A DNA stretch of 64,000 nt from Elgaria multicarinata webbii (taxonomy: Eukaryota > Chordata > Lepidosauria > Squamata > Anguidae). Of this stretch, positions 21,635 through 33,765 are shown piece after piece. A program made the translations under genes and the position numbers. Numbering within the stretch: position 1 is the stretch's first letter; each line of letters opens with the position of its first letter. The notes under the pieces were generated by a model. It was not told the DNA's origin and searched no databases. It saw nothing but the letters and a program-made list of their open reading frames with translations. The stretch covers positions 6,357,001 through 6,421,000 of the forward strand of contig NC_086185.1 in NCBI RefSeq assembly GCF_023053635.1, given 5' to 3'.

Positions 21635-24600
21635 TTATGTCTCTGCTTCTTCGTCGCTGCCTACAACGCTGCTGTCTGTGGATGCCGTGACGTCTTCATT
21701 GGCACCTTCTCCATTATCTCTTGTCTCCGTGGCTTCAACCTTCGGACCACCCTCAGATGCACCATTATCTTTAGATGGCTGAACTCCTTCAGCTGGCTGC
21801 TTGCCAGTTTCCAATGAATCTGCGTCAGATGCAGCTTTTGGCTTCTCCGTATTAGGATCACCTAAGAACGACTGCCACCCCTTCAATCTCTCTTCCCTTT
21901 CTCTCGCAGTCTCTTCCACCTGGGTTTACAGACAACAGCCATTATAAAAGTTACAGCAAGAAGGGGGGGGGGGGAAGGAGCTCATAGCTTACAAGTTTAA
22001 TAGTCAATACTTGAGGAATCTATTCCGTATTCATTGCACGAATGCCCCCCTGTAACCTCAGTGTCATAGAACTCATAATATTGGCAGCCTCCTGCTTGTG
22101 ATTCCCATCAACTGATGTACCCAGGCATACTGTCTCTGATCCTGGAGGGTAGCATATAGCAATCGTCATGACTGTTAGAGATGTAAAATTTCCGGAAATT
22201 TTGAAGCCATGGGGAAAAAAACCGTGTTTTTTTCGGGGGGAAACGGAAATTTTCGGAAAAATTGAAATAATGCAATATTAGCACTTTTTACAGATTGAAA
22301 GTCACTTTGTTACTTTAGGAACATAAAATGTAATTATATCCAAGTTGGTTTGGCATAAAATTATTACATCTGGTATATTAAAAGTAGTGTATTCAAACAA
22401 TTATTACAAATTTAATTTACTTTTTTTTGGTAACAAATGGAGCTACAAGCTCCTGAACTGTTAGGAACACCTGGACTGTAAGGAACCTCTTTGGTTCTGC
22501 CAGTTTATGAGGAGCAGGCAAAAAACAATTTTAAAAAACAACAACTGAAGAAACCACCAACATTAGTAACAAAGAAAATTATTTATGTTTCCGCTAGCCC
22601 TCCAGTGTCAAGATATAAAGCCCCCATCCCATAAAAAGAACTGAGAAAAATGGGGGGAGGGGGAGAAACCAAGATTCAATGAATACGCATGAAATTTAAT
22701 CACTCATTTTCTGACCTACAGCTATCAGTATTAGTTTCAGTCTTTGCTTCCATGGCAGTGCTGCCCCCTAGAGACAGAAATGCATCTTGCTCTTGCATTT
22801 GAGAGTTGTAGTCTCAGTTTGCAACCTAGGACTTGCTTGTCCTTGGGGCACAGACATTGTAATAATCTGATACATGCTAAAATAAAACATCCCGTAATCC
22901 GTTTTTTTCTTCATTTTTTTTAATTTTTCCACTTTTTCAGGGGGGGGGGGGAATAAAAAAAGGCTTCAGAAAAAGACGGGGAAAAAACGTTTTTTCCCCC
23001 AAATTTTTCCGGTTTTTTTCCGGGGCCTTCACATCTCTATGACTGCTACCCACTAAAAGCCTTATCCTCTATAAATGTATTTAATCCCTTTTTATATACA
23101 GAATAAATTCAGGTGAATTCAACATTAAAAAAAAACATGCAGGCTGCATGAAAGACTGGATTTTATGTATTTAAATCCAGTCTTCTCTCACAGCTCATAT
23201 ATTCTATATGTGACAATATAAAAACAGTCAATGTAAACACCCCCAAACAAATTCATTAAAATTCAAAATATTGGATTGGATCTAACTTAAGTCCCATTTA
23301 AATCAATATGAAGTTAGTCATGTCTAACTTGTAAGTCCTAAATGCAACTAACTTAGGTTGAACCCAGTCTACTGTTAACTCCAGTCATTGCCCTTCCATA
23401 ATCTTTCCTACATGTAAAACAATAATACTATTGTTGTAGTTATTGTTATGGTGTTGGTTCGGTTAGGCCATGGGGGGGAAAACACCACTCTACAATAAGC
23501 ATTTATGCCCAAAGGCTAGATTTAAGATGGCATTTACATGTTTTGCTAAGTGTTAAAAAGGGAAGCGCTCCCCTGCACCTCTTCTGGAGTGGGGGGCTAG
23601 TTCTGTGGCAACCTCAGGACCACCATGGAAAAGGCCCTAATTTCTTCGCAGGAACCAGTGTTAAAAGAATCCAAGTTTTCATGAGTGCAGAGCCAAAAAT
23701 CCAAGCAAGATCAGTGTGTCCTTCAGAAACAATAAGGCTATGTGTGTGTATGTGTGTGTGTATGGAGAGGAAGGGAGAGAGAGAGCTCTCAATTAGAAAT
23801 ATATCATTACAAAGTCTCTCTCATTATTTCAAACACCTGGGATCCAGAGTTTTCACCTAGACAGGCTGGCCACAGTGGATGTATCATTTTTGAACTACAA
23901 TAAAATTTCCGAAATGTCATGCATTACACATACTCAGCTTAAAAAAACACAAAACAACTCTCATGAAGTAGGGAGACATGCCTGATAATCCGTGACACCG
24001 TCCCACGTTTCGACAGCGAGCTGTCGTCCACCAAACCATCGCCCATTGAGTGCCTGTTTACAGACATCAGCCTCTTCTGCCTCTTTAAATGCCACTGATG
24101 CAACACCGTCTGGATGCCTCTATAAAAACAGAAGAAAACCAGAAGCCATCAAATTCAAACTAGGCCTTGCATGCACTTAAAAGAATGATTCACTTCAGAG
24201 CGCTAATGGGCCCTGAGGAACAAACACTATAAAAACGTTTAGGAAACATATACCTACATCAAATATAATGACTTTCTTTACTTGTCCAAACTTTTCACAT
24301 TCTGTCCGAAGGTCTTCTCCGATTTCATTTAGCACTAGGGGATCCTCCTGCAAGTAAATGCACAGTTATGTTTAAAAGTGTTTCTCAACACTGCTATAGA
24401 AACCAGAATTTCCACACGCTGGCCACAGCAGTCTGAGAGGCAAACGGAGATACCAAGCAATCTTGGCCAACGTTATTTCCTGAGTATGATTCAAAGGCCA
24501 ATTCGGTTCCATGTTCATCTGATGCTCAAAGCACATCTTGAAACAGAAGACACAAAGCTCATATTTCCATGCTAGAAAACTCTTGGTCAACATTAACGGA

Positions 24601-27600
24601 ACCTGAGTGAAGCTACATTCTTGCCAAAGGGTCTAAGGGCCCAAGTAGTCCAGGGCAAGCATGAAGCTTAGCAAACAGAGTTTCCAGCTAATAAAACAGA
24701 AATAAAACGTCCTTTCAAAGTTTAGTTAGGATTAAAAGCTACCCAATTATGTGTTTAAAAAGTCAAGTTATAGAAATCAGTGTGGAAAGGCAGTCAATTA
24801 CATTTGGATACCAAAGGACTGGCTTGAATTTGAAATTCAGATACTAAATGTTGTAAAATGTTGCACTCACAGGTTTGTTTCTTTAAAAAAAAGAAAAGGA
24901 AAAAATATCCTATTTAGTGCTTACATTGCAAATATTATGGCTACTTTCCCTTTCAAATTGTAAACGCAAGCAGTTTTAAAATCGCTTCACTGGCTGCAAA
25001 TTAGTTTCCGAGCGAAGTATGAAGTGTTGGTTATCACCTTTAAAGCCTTACATGATTTGGGTCCAGGCTACCTGCGGGATCACCTTCTCCCGTACAATCC
25101 ACCCCACACACTCAGGTCCTCCGGGAAGAATCTACTTCAGCTAGCAAAAATTAGATTAACAACTGTTACCCAGAGGACCTTCTCTTCTGCTGCTCCCAGA
25201 CTGTGGAATGGCCTGCCGGAGGAGACTTGTCAACTTAACAGTCTACTGGCATTCAAGAAAGCTATAAAGACGGATCTCTTCCGGCAGGCCTACCCAGTGG
25301 AATTTTAAGATGTTTTTAGAATATTTTTAGGATGCTTTTAACAATGTATATTAGGTTTTAATTCAGTTTTATGTATTTTATTGGTGTTCCCCACCTCGAT
25401 CAGAATGGAGAGGCAGGTAAGAAATATATTATTATTATTATTATTATTAGTTGTGAACTACTTCCATCTCCTATTGGGATGTGTGGGTGGCTGTTGCTTG
25501 GCATTCAGCCTGAAGTGGAGTCCGGTGAACTCTAAAACTGGCTCAGTACTTTGTGACGTTTTAGATGGTCCTAAAAGGTTTTATGCCACAGCTGCCCTTT
25601 GGATTTTTGCCTCATGGACCAAGATGGCTACTTGCACTTGTCATCTACGGAAGGACCTACTTCCCTAAGTTTTCTCACGTCTTACTCGGCTATATTACAC
25701 AGCTGGGTGAAAGAAGCAGGCATTCCTACCTCAAAATCTTTGGGGTGAAACATGTTCCTGATCATGATAACACGCTCGTTCCGCAATCGAACGGCACCAG
25801 CTTTCTTCTCTGGCCTCCAATCCAGCAGTCTAATGAAATGAAGCAATAGTAAGAGGTTGGGGCTGATCTCTTCAGTTTCTAAAAGTATTTGTTGAAAGAA
25901 AACATTAAATTTGACATTTCTTAAATCCAGGTTTTGAGCACTGGCAGTTACTGTGAAACTAGCAACAGCAGTCTAAAAGGTTACTCGTAAGCCACCTACG
26001 TAAAAGGTATCTAGCGCCTTTAAAAAGTATATATTTGGTTAGAAGCGAGACTCTTGTGAAATTTGCACTTGATTTTAAGATCAAGCTATCATGAAGTTCC
26101 TGTAAATGTCTACTTAATATAAAAACAAGCCTGGCTGTAGCTTCCAATATTAAACAAAATATTGTGAAGCGGCAGTTACTGCAGCCGAAACTCTCCCCAC
26201 GGCCTGAGTTCGATCCCAGCAGAAGCTGGTTCTCAGGCAGCTGGCTCAGGTCGACTCAGCCTTCCATCCTTCCCAGGTCGGTAAAATGAGTACCCAGTTA
26301 GCTGGGGGAAAGGTAACCGCGACTGGGGAAAGCAACGGCAAACCACCCCCCTACAAAGTCTGCCAAGAAAATGTCAGCAAGTTTTCTCTAGGAGTCCCTC
26401 TAGGAGTCAGCAATGACTCAAGTGCTTGCATGAGAGGTTCCTTTCCTTTCCTATATATCAGACGCTAAATACATGGGCTAACTAACTGCTAAAATGCACT
26501 GGAGAGTTTAAAAACTATTTTTTACTTGCTTTAAAAAAGGAAATAATTTGAGTTTTCAGGTTTTAGCCTCTTATATTTCGACACAATAAAGACAAAGCCA
26601 GTTTATTTACACACTTCTGTTGTAGAGACATCTTCTTCTTGTAGTCTTTGCATTTCTTCTTCTTCTTGCTGGCATCATACTCCCCCTTCAGCTGAAACTG
26701 GGCAACTTCTACATGCAGTTTGTAGCCTCTGATTTCATTTTCATCTAATAATTTTAATGCAAGTTCAACAGATTCTCTCTATTAGAAAGAAAAAGAAGAA
26801 AATCAGATTTCAGGACCTTTAACTTCCAAATAAACAAAGACAGGCTTGCAAAAATGTAACGTTTACAGATGACAACAAAATACATTTACCATAATAAGCT
26901 ACCTTGATGTATCTGCGACTGCCCAAAACAAAAACAAAATTCAACTAATGAAAAGAGAAACAAGTGAAAGATCTGTGTCTTGGTAACAAACATTTGAATC
27001 ATCATCATGAAAATACAACTGAAGCATACAACTGACCTTTAAATAACAACAGAGCCCGTCTCCTTTAAGATTTCCTTCTTTGTCTTTGTAAAGTTTAATT
27101 TTAGGCTCCTCTGTTTGAGGATCACGCATAATGATACCACATTTTGACATAACCTGTACAAACTCATCTGTCGTAATGTCTGGTGGTAAACCTGGAGGAA
27201 TAAATTTGAACAGACACGAATGCAAGAAGAACACCTATCAGCACCACTAATTTAGTTCTTATAGATGAATCAAGAAGAGGACTCTAAATTCTGGAGGAGG
27301 TTCCCTTGGTTAGTTCGTGTAATAATCTCAGATTTCCCACCGCCCTCTATTTTACACGACCTGATGGCTTTTGGATTAAGGGAAAAGAGTGGTACATCCC
27401 AAGGGATGTCAACGTTCATCCTCTTGGCCTGGAACAGCAATGTCAAAGCTAGCTGCTCATGTCGTATCAGAAAACCCTTTAACATTCGCTTTGTCTTCTG
27501 CAAAGCAAAATCTTCACTCCCTGGGCCAGGCCTTAGTTCTGGATTTTGTGCACGCATGCCAACCCTGTTACAGGAGCAAGGCACTGCAGGTAACTGTATC

Positions 27601-30600
27601 AATGACAGCAGGCACCTGTTTCTTGTGGGATTCAGGGAAGACAAAGAGGCAGACCATGCTCTCAGTTTGTCCTTTCTAGACAATCCTGACCCAGAGCAAG
27701 TAAGCCTTACAGAATAATGAGATAAGGGAAAGCTGTTGTGTCTTCCACAAGTCCTCCAAAAATCCTTCCAAACCATGGCACCAATCGTGGTCTGGCACAA
27801 TTAGGAGCTAGCAGGCCAGCACTCAAAATCCTCGTTTTGGTTTCCTGTGTAACTGGCACAGCCTGGAGAACAACTCTAGGACTACAGAGCTGAAGGACGG
27901 CACCCTCTGGCCTCCACCAGTGACATAGGCCACTGTGGAAGGCTGCACCCGCTGCCACCCACGAGGGCACCTTGCCTGTGAAGGAGTAGCAGCTCCAGTA
28001 CTTGCTTTCCTCTCCCCTCTCTATTCCTTTCTGCACCCTGTCTATTAGACTATGTCTCTGTAGGCAGAGACTGCCTCTTCATACCTGCACAGTCCTTTGA
28101 AACTTTCAGGCGCTTTTAAGTGTTAAGAAAAACACAACAAGGTCCGTAGCTCACATGCTTTGCATGCAGGAGGTCTCAGATTCAACCCTTAGTATGCCCA
28201 TGGAGGACTCAGAAAGACTCCTGACTGAAATCCTGAAGTGCTACTGCCAGCCAGTGTAGGCACTACTGAGCTAAATGGACCAATGGTATGACTCAGCAGA
28301 AGACAGCTTTCCAACTAGGAACAGGTAAGATAGCCTGATGAGAATGTGTTCACAGTTGCTGGTCTCTCACATAAGAATCATAGAATAGTAGAGTTGGAAG
28401 GGGCCTATAAGGCCATTTAAAGCTCAGTAGCCATTAAGTCATCGTTACATGGACACAGAGTGATACTGAGTTTCAGCTAACAGAAAAAACAAGGGGCAGG
28501 AGGAAGAGGCTGAAAACAATTACAAGTGGACACAGTTTACTGCAACTACTTTTGCATTTGGGGAGGGTACTTTATGACTGACTGAAATACGCACAAATCA
28601 ACATTTAAGTAAGTAATTTCATTGCTTGCATTCCTATGATTTTCCTGTCGGTACTATTTAATTCCCCCCTTTGTTCAAGCCAACTAAACATTATTAAAAC
28701 CAACAGCAAAACTCAGGCATTTTCTTCTTATTCTGCTTCCAAGGAGGATTAGCTTATCTGCAAAGGCTTTATCAGAAGTGATATCTGTGAAAGTGCGTTC
28801 AGATGCCTTCCTATTTCTAACCACAGAGCTTAACTTTCATGTGCGTTTCACAACACAACATTAGCAAACCACAAATACTGCTCCTCACCTGTCACATACA
28901 CATTTGTGTTTTTCTGTTCTTCGACATGAAACCACCCTAAAGGGGAGATCATTATTAGTTACGTTGCAGATCTACACAAACAGAATAGCTCTTCAGACTA
29001 AAGTTCACATGATGCCCTAGAAAGCCACAGCCAATCAAAGGAGGCAATCCTGGACTAGAGATAAATAAGTTTGGCCTGGAATATGGAAGCTTTCTACGTC
29101 CTCTCCTATGTTCACATCAAAGCTAAAAGCTGCCAGTAATTTGATCCTTTAACATTAGACTTTCAGAACAGATAAAGTAATCGTTTCTGGATGGTTACAA
29201 GAATATTCAGCATGAATGCCCATGCAACATTGCTATCGAAGCTGTTTAAATGCTCAACTCCGTAGAAACAGACATTTCTTCTTGAACAGCAGACTACTTC
29301 TAAGTCATGCACAATGAAGTCCCTTGCCTGCGTCAGGTTTTCGTTTCTCTCCTTTTTGTTTAGGATCTGTTGGCTGTGAGGTCTTTGGCTCTCCTGGCTG
29401 CTGGATCCTGGCTGACTTTGAATCCGTAGGTGGTTTGGATTCAGTCTTTTTAACAGATGCAGATGAGTTTTCTGTAGGGAAGCCATAGTTAGCATGATAC
29501 GTTGCCAGGAAGTCTTCAGTGATCTAAAAAAGAATTCAGAATATCAGTTCAGAGACTAAATCAAGAATTCAGTCTGACTGACTGCATGCATAGACCAAAA
29601 ATGAGCCTCTGAAACAAATAATGCAGACTGTGTTCTATTTTAAAAATTATAGGGTAGTGACCTTTCACAATGACACTACTACAAGTGATAGGGCAGACAT
29701 GCTTCCTTATAGAGTATAAGGATATTGCTGTAGGTACATTATTACAAGCCATTTTGTGGACTACAACAGCTGTACATATTTATTTATTTATTCCATTTAC
29801 ATACTGTCCCATAGCTGAAGCTCTCTTGGTGGTTCACATATCTAGGAGATCAAGTCATCAACAATGATTTGTAACATCTTTATCCTTAGTTAACAACTTC
29901 CCTGTAATGTTATCTCTTCAGACCCTTTTGAGCAGGCAACTGTGAAACTCTTACAAATATCCATCCAGCACCCTACTGAAAGAAGCCAGGCTGTTTTCAG
30001 GAGCAAATGCTTATAAATGATTTCGTGGCAGAACAGTGCGACCGGCTTAATCTTGTGACTGGAATGTTGGCATTGGAATTGGCATTGGAGTAAATATCAG
30101 TGTGTTGAATTATGTCGACAAGCCACTACCTAACAAAATTGTAACAATAATAAATAATGAAAGTAACCTTCCCTTACAGGGTTGTTCAAATGAAAATTAT
30201 TATTCCACAAAGTTTCAGCAACAATAAAATGAAGAAGGGAGTTAAATGAGTCCATACAAAGTTGTGCCCCAAAATTGCCAGCAACTGATAATGGAACCAT
30301 TTAAGGCACAAATCTTTGTATGTTTGGACAGAAAAAAAGTCCTTTAACTCCCAGCATTACCCAGCCACGAGTTGTAGGACTTTTTCTGCCTAAACATGTA
30401 TAAGATTGTGCCCTTAAAGATGGAATCTAAGCTATAAGATACACAAGGACCACCCAGCATGTTGTACTGAGTGACATTATTCCTATAACCTTGGGGGATG
30501 CAATTTAGGAAGAATAAGGAGGCCAGAGTCAGATCATCACTTTGGTATTTAGAGTGCTCTTCACTTTTTTCTTGGTTTTAATTTTCCAGTGTTACTGCGA

Positions 30601-32607
30601 GCCAGTCTGAGTATTTTTTTAAAGTGTGTTATAGAGTTTTTAAAAATCAAATAAGCAAAACTCTACAAATTTGCTCACCCAGGAAAGTGTCCCTCCCTTC
30701 TTGGGCAAGCAAGGTGAGCTCCCACCTTTATGCTGAATTCAGAAGGACAGTATGAGCTTAAGAATCACCTCTCTCTTTCTCTCTTCTCTTGAACTTGTTG
30801 CTGGGGAAAGGGGTAGGAGGCCATCTCCAAGCTCATGCTGTGGTTTCATAGAATCATAGAACAGTAGAGTTGGAAGGGGCCTCTAAGGCCATTGAGTCCA
30901 ACCCCCTGCCCAATGGAGGACTCCACCTGAAAGCATCCCTGACAGATGGTTGTCCAGCTGCCTCTTGAATGCCTCTAGTATGGGAGAGCCCACAACCTCC
31001 CTAGGTCATTGGTTCCATTGTTGTACTGCTCTAACAGTCAGGAAGTTTTTCCTATGTCCAGCCGGAATCTGGCTTCTTGTAACTTGAGCCCATTATTCCG
31101 TGTCCTGCACTCTGGGAGGATTGAGAAGAGATCCCGGCCCTCCTCTGTGTGACAACCTTACAAGTCCTTGAAGAGGCTGTCCACTGTGTGACATTAGAAA
31201 CAAGCCCCCAAATATCCAGCAAATCAGGAGAGGAGAAAGACCAAGGTAACCAGAAATTTGGGCTGCCTACAACGGCCAGCTAGAATTTGTAGCCCCCCGT
31301 AAATTAGTACCCTCCAACCTTCAGCAACGGAGGGAGGCTGAAAAACACTAAACCTCTGTGGACCTGCACCTTCTGTAACTTATTTACAAGGCTATATTAT
31401 TTATCAGTTTACTAATCCCAAATGGCTTTCCGATCCCCATAGCAGCAAGTTGGGTAGCAATGAATTTTAAACCAAGTCTAAGTTAATCATTACTGAGAGT
31501 TATTCAGCCTATGAAACAACCAACATTTATTTTACAGTCTGCTTTTAACAGCAGCATTTGTTACAGGTGATGTAACCTTATATATTTTTTCAAAGCTACT
31601 TTATCACCCCGTGCTATTACATAATACTATAACATTGTCATCCGTTATAGCAGGTGTGGGGATCCAAGGTTTTGGCCTACAATTCCCAACATTCCTAACT
31701 GTTGGCTATGCTACCTGCCCTGGGGCTGATGGAAGCTGTAGGCCAAAATATCAGGAGGGCCACTAGTTGCCCACCCCATAGCTTACTGCAGCTTTCTCCA
31801 ACCTGGTAGCCTCCAGATGTGTTGGACTACAGTCCCCATCATTCTAAGCTAGCATAGCCATGTCCACGATGGCTGGGAATGATGGTAGCTGTAGTCCAAT
31901 ATATCTAGAGGTCCCCAGGATGAGGAAGGGTGAGTTACTAAGGTATCTACCACTGCCCACCATGTTGTATGCCTTTAAAAGTGGGTTGGGCCGATTCCCG
32001 GAGGAGAAGACCATCAATGGCTACTAGTCCTGATGGCTATATGTTACTTCCTTTATCAGAGGCAGTAAGTCTATATACACCAGTTGCTGGGGAACATGGG
32101 TGGGAGAGTGCTTTTGAACTCAGGTCCTCCTTGTTGGTTTATCTAAAGGCATAATCCTATGCATGTTTAGTGCATAGTGCTGGTTATGACCTATAAAGCC
32201 CTATAAGGCTCGGGTCCAGGTTATCTGAAAGACCGTGTCCTCCCTTATGAGCCTGCCCGTGCTTTGAGATCTTCTGGAGAGGCCCTTCTTTCAGTCCCAC
32301 CATCTTCACAGGTGAGCTTGGTGGGAACATGAGAGAGGGCCTTCTCGGTGGCTGCTCCAGTGCTCCGGAACTCTCTTCCCGGGGAAGCTAGGCTGGCTCC
32401 CTCCTTGATGAGCTTTCAGAAGCAGGCTAAAACTTTTTTGTTCCAGCAGGCCTTTGGAGAATAATCTGCCCCTCCATCTATGTTAATGTCTTGTAATTTT
32501 GTTGTGTATTTTAAACGTTTATGTTCCTCCCCCCTCCCAATGTATGTTTTAAACTTCGTAAGGCTGCCTTGAGGCCCAGCATTGGGCAAAAGGCGGGATA
32601 CAAATAA

Positions 32608-32645
<38 letters not shown>

Positions 32646-33115
32646 GAAAGAAGTCCTACAACTCCCAGCATGCCCCAGCCAGGTCCTACAATTCCCAGCA
32701 TGCCCCAGCCATGGGGCATGCTGGGAGTTGTAGGACCTCCCCACCCCCGGTCTCAGCATGCACAGGATTGCACCCTAAATAACTGAAAATCCAGCTATCA
32801 TGAGGAGCCCATTAAAGAGTCCTTTTTTCACCCAGAGGTGTTTTGTGGTGCTTTGAGGCGCCTCCATGGCGCTATGAATATTAATAGGTCCTCATTAATA
32901 TTCATAGCTCCCCCCCGGAGCCTGGCGCCCCGCCCTCCCCGCCTCACCTTCGGGAACCAGGCCTTCTTTTCGCGGTCCCACTCGTACTGGGTCCCGTCGG
33001 CCGAGTCCGTGTAGGTGAGCGCGTCTTCGTCGCCTTCCTTCTCCCCCCCGTAGAGCTCCTGGAGCCGCAGCTGCTGGTGGAACTCCTCGTTCCGGTCCGA
33101 GCCTCCGACGCTCAT
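21635..33115 (-). CDS. HTATSF1: HTATSF1 (Tat-SF1), U2 snRNP-associated splicing factor, complete coding sequence
   Basis: Orthologue of Tat-SF1 (yeast Cus2), which binds SF3B1 through a UHM domain and helps U2 snRNP assembly in the nucleus. Nine coding exons: 32948-33115, 29328-29523, 28889-28936, 27037-27191, 26615-26778, 25730-25829, 24258-24347, 23982-24119, 21635-21919. Phases join without error to 1344 nt, 447 residues. Domains: N-terminal YEWD..KKAWFPK segment (about 44-56), a basic linker ending GEKRKPDAG, RRM1 (about 131-214, NVYVTGLPPD and GDGLCCYL), a lysine-rich linker, and a UHM (about 261-347) with the ligand-binding RWF at 334-336. The C-terminal tail after the UHM is under 100 residues, far shorter than in the 755-residue human protein, and ends GSDEEAET. 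The introns after exons 2 and 8 appear to start with GC (GCAG|GCAAGG and TCAG|GCATGT). The start ATG lies in a CpG island. Introns are full of repeats. Confidence 0.95.
22176..23038. mobile_element. hAT-like DNA element, non-autonomous, in HTATSF1 intron 8
   Basis: Ends TAGAGATGTAAAATTTCCGG and CCGGGGCCTTCACATCTCT are imperfect inverted repeats. They are flanked by ATGACTGT and ATGACTGC, a likely 8 bp target duplication with one mismatch. No transposase frame remains. Confidence 0.65.
24972..25450 (+). mobile_element. L2-type LINE 3' end in HTATSF1 intron 6
   Basis: One open frame encodes MLVITFKALHDLGPGYLRDHL, then TLRSSGKNLLQ and RLWNGLPEETCQ, the end of an L2-type reverse transcriptase ORF, followed by a 3' UTR and (ATT)n at 25427-25448. 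A relative lies in opposite orientation at 54740. Confidence 0.75.
26165..26462 (+). mobile_element. tRNA-derived SINE type C in HTATSF1 intron 5
   Basis: GAGTTCGATCCCAGC (B box), CGACTCAGCCTTCCATCCTT, GGTCGGTAAAATGAGTACCC and GGGGAAAGCAACGGCAAACC form a SINE body distinct from types A and B. Confidence 0.6.
27195..28138. other. HTATSF1 intron 3, unassigned open frames
   Basis: A 176-codon minus-strand frame (27270-27800) and a 150-codon plus-strand frame overlap here. Neither resembles a known protein. No splice or start context favours either one. Confidence 0.3.
28139..28325 (+). mobile_element. tRNA-derived SINE type B in HTATSF1 intron 3
   Basis: GTCCGTAGCTCACATGCTTT, GCATGCAGGAGGTCTCAGAT, TACTGCCAGCCAGTGTAGGC and ATGGACCAATGGTATGACTC: the best copy of this family here, keeping the tRNA-like head. 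Confidence 0.7.
28374..28422 (-). mobile_element. CR1 family A, very short 3' end
   Basis: GAATCATAGAATAGTAGAGT and TGGAAGGGGCCTATAAGGCC only: an extremely 5'-truncated copy. Confidence 0.7.
29772..29848 (-). mobile_element. L2-type LINE 3' end, short
   Basis: TTTATTTATTTATTCCATTT then CCCATAGCTGAAGCTCTCTT. Confidence 0.55.
30301..30418. mobile_element. Foldback MITE (TCCCAGCATGCC family) in HTATSF1 intron 1
   Basis: TTAAGGCACAAATCTTTGTA and TAAGATTGTGCCCTTAA arms, with CTCCCAGCATTACCCAGCCA inside. Confidence 0.65.
30847..31180 (-). mobile_element. CR1 family A, 3' fragment in HTATSF1 intron 1
   Basis: CATAGAATCATAGAACAGTA through GATTGAGAAGAGATCCCGGC. The coding part is broken and it is more diverged than most family A copies here. 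Confidence 0.8.
31650..31935. mobile_element. Two adjacent foldback MITEs in HTATSF1 intron 1
   Basis: 31650-31785: TTTTGGCCTACAATTCCCAA mirrored by GCTGTAGGCCAAAATATC. 31790-31932: TTCTCCAACCTGGTAGCCTC and GTTGGACTACAGTCCCC mirrored by GTAGTCCAATATATCTAGAG and GATGAGGAAGG. Confidence 0.6.
31970..32155 (+). mobile_element. CR1/L2-like LINE family B, 3' fragment
   Basis: TTTAAAAGTGGGTTGGGCCG, GGAGGAGAAGACCATCAATG and CCAGTTGCTGGGGAACATGG. Confidence 0.65.
32175..32645 (+). mobile_element. L2-type LINE 3' end with (TAA)n
   Basis: GACCTATAAAGCCCTATAAG, CCGGAACTCTCTTCCCGGGG and GGGCAAAAGGCGGGATACAA, then ATA/TAA repeats at 32609-32645. HTATSF1 intron 1. Confidence 0.6.
32646..32782. mobile_element. 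Foldback MITE (TCCCAGCATGCC family), rearranged
   Basis: CCTACAACTCCCAGCATGCC occurs twice in tandem (32654 and 32686), followed by one inverted GGCATGCTGGGAGTTGTAGG. Confidence 0.65.
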
Positions 33116-33350
33116 GGTGGTGGTGGTGGTGCCGCCGCCGCCCCCGTCCCCTCACCCTCAAGAAGCCGCTGACAAGCAGGCTCGCCGGGGCGCCTCACGG
33201 CTACACAGCAGGCCGCTCCGCCTTTCTCCAGGCGCGACGCCGCCGCCGCGTCAGGGCGCAAGCGCGCGCGCTTCGCCTTCCCTCCGCCTCCTCGCGCGAC
33301 GCCCTTACTGCGCAGGCGCGGCCTCTCCCGCCCTTCCCCCCTCTTCCCCT
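32890..33350. promoter_or_regulatory. HTATSF1 CpG-island promoter
   Basis: CpG-rich stretch that spans the first coding exon of HTATSF1 and about 240 bp upstream. It contains a (ACC)n tract just before the ATG and GC-box-like runs. TGCGCAGGCGCG near 33308 is one base from an NRF1 site. No TATA box was seen, as expected for a housekeeping splicing factor. Confidence 0.65.
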
Positions 33351-33569
33351 CAGGCTTTTCGTTTCTGAGGAAACCAGACTCGCTAATGTTATTTATTTAT
33401 TGTTGGTGCCGGTGCTCATCCGAAGCCCTTGTGGAAATGTACGCGGTGCCCCGGTTCAAAAGCTTCCCGTGCTTCCTACTCAGGCGAGTTGTTGCCTCTT
33501 GCTCCACACCGGGAAAGTTTGTGGCGGCCTCAGCCTCACCCGCGGGGAATGGGGGGAGGGGAAGCGCAG

Positions 33570-33639
33570 TGCGCGTGCGCAGAGACGCCCCCCTCGCCTT
33601 TCCCCGTGGGGCACAGCGAACGTGCACTGCGCGTGCGCA
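33570..33639. promoter_or_regulatory. Pair of identical NRF1-type sites upstream of HTATSF1
   Basis: TGCGCGTGCGCA occurs at 33570-33581 and again at 33628-33639. Its reverse complement fits the NRF1 consensus YGCGCAYGCGCR exactly. The pair lies about 450-520 bp upstream of the HTATSF1 start codon, in a second CpG-rich patch. Confidence 0.5.
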
Positions 33640-33661
33640 TAGGCAATTCGCTGCTTGCCTG

Positions 33662-33765
33662 ATGATAATAATATATTTATTTCTTATCCGCCTCTCCCTT
33701 TGGATCGAGACGGGGAACAACATTAGAACAGGAATCAATACATCTCAAAAATTATTCATGATTAA
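33662..33765 (-). mobile_element. L2-type LINE 3' end, short
   Basis: ATATATTTATTTCTTATCCG, CCTCTCCCTTTGGATCGAGA. It sits between the NRF1 sites and the upstream GC-rich patch. Confidence 0.5.

Noticed and set aside
27270-27800. 176-codon minus-strand frame in HTATSF1 intron 3
   Set aside because: No homology recognised, no start or splice context, and an overlapping plus-strand frame of similar length.
28861-28937. Separate small gene encoding WFHVEEQKNTNVYV
   Set aside because: It is the 48-nt third coding exon of HTATSF1, with matching phase on both sides.
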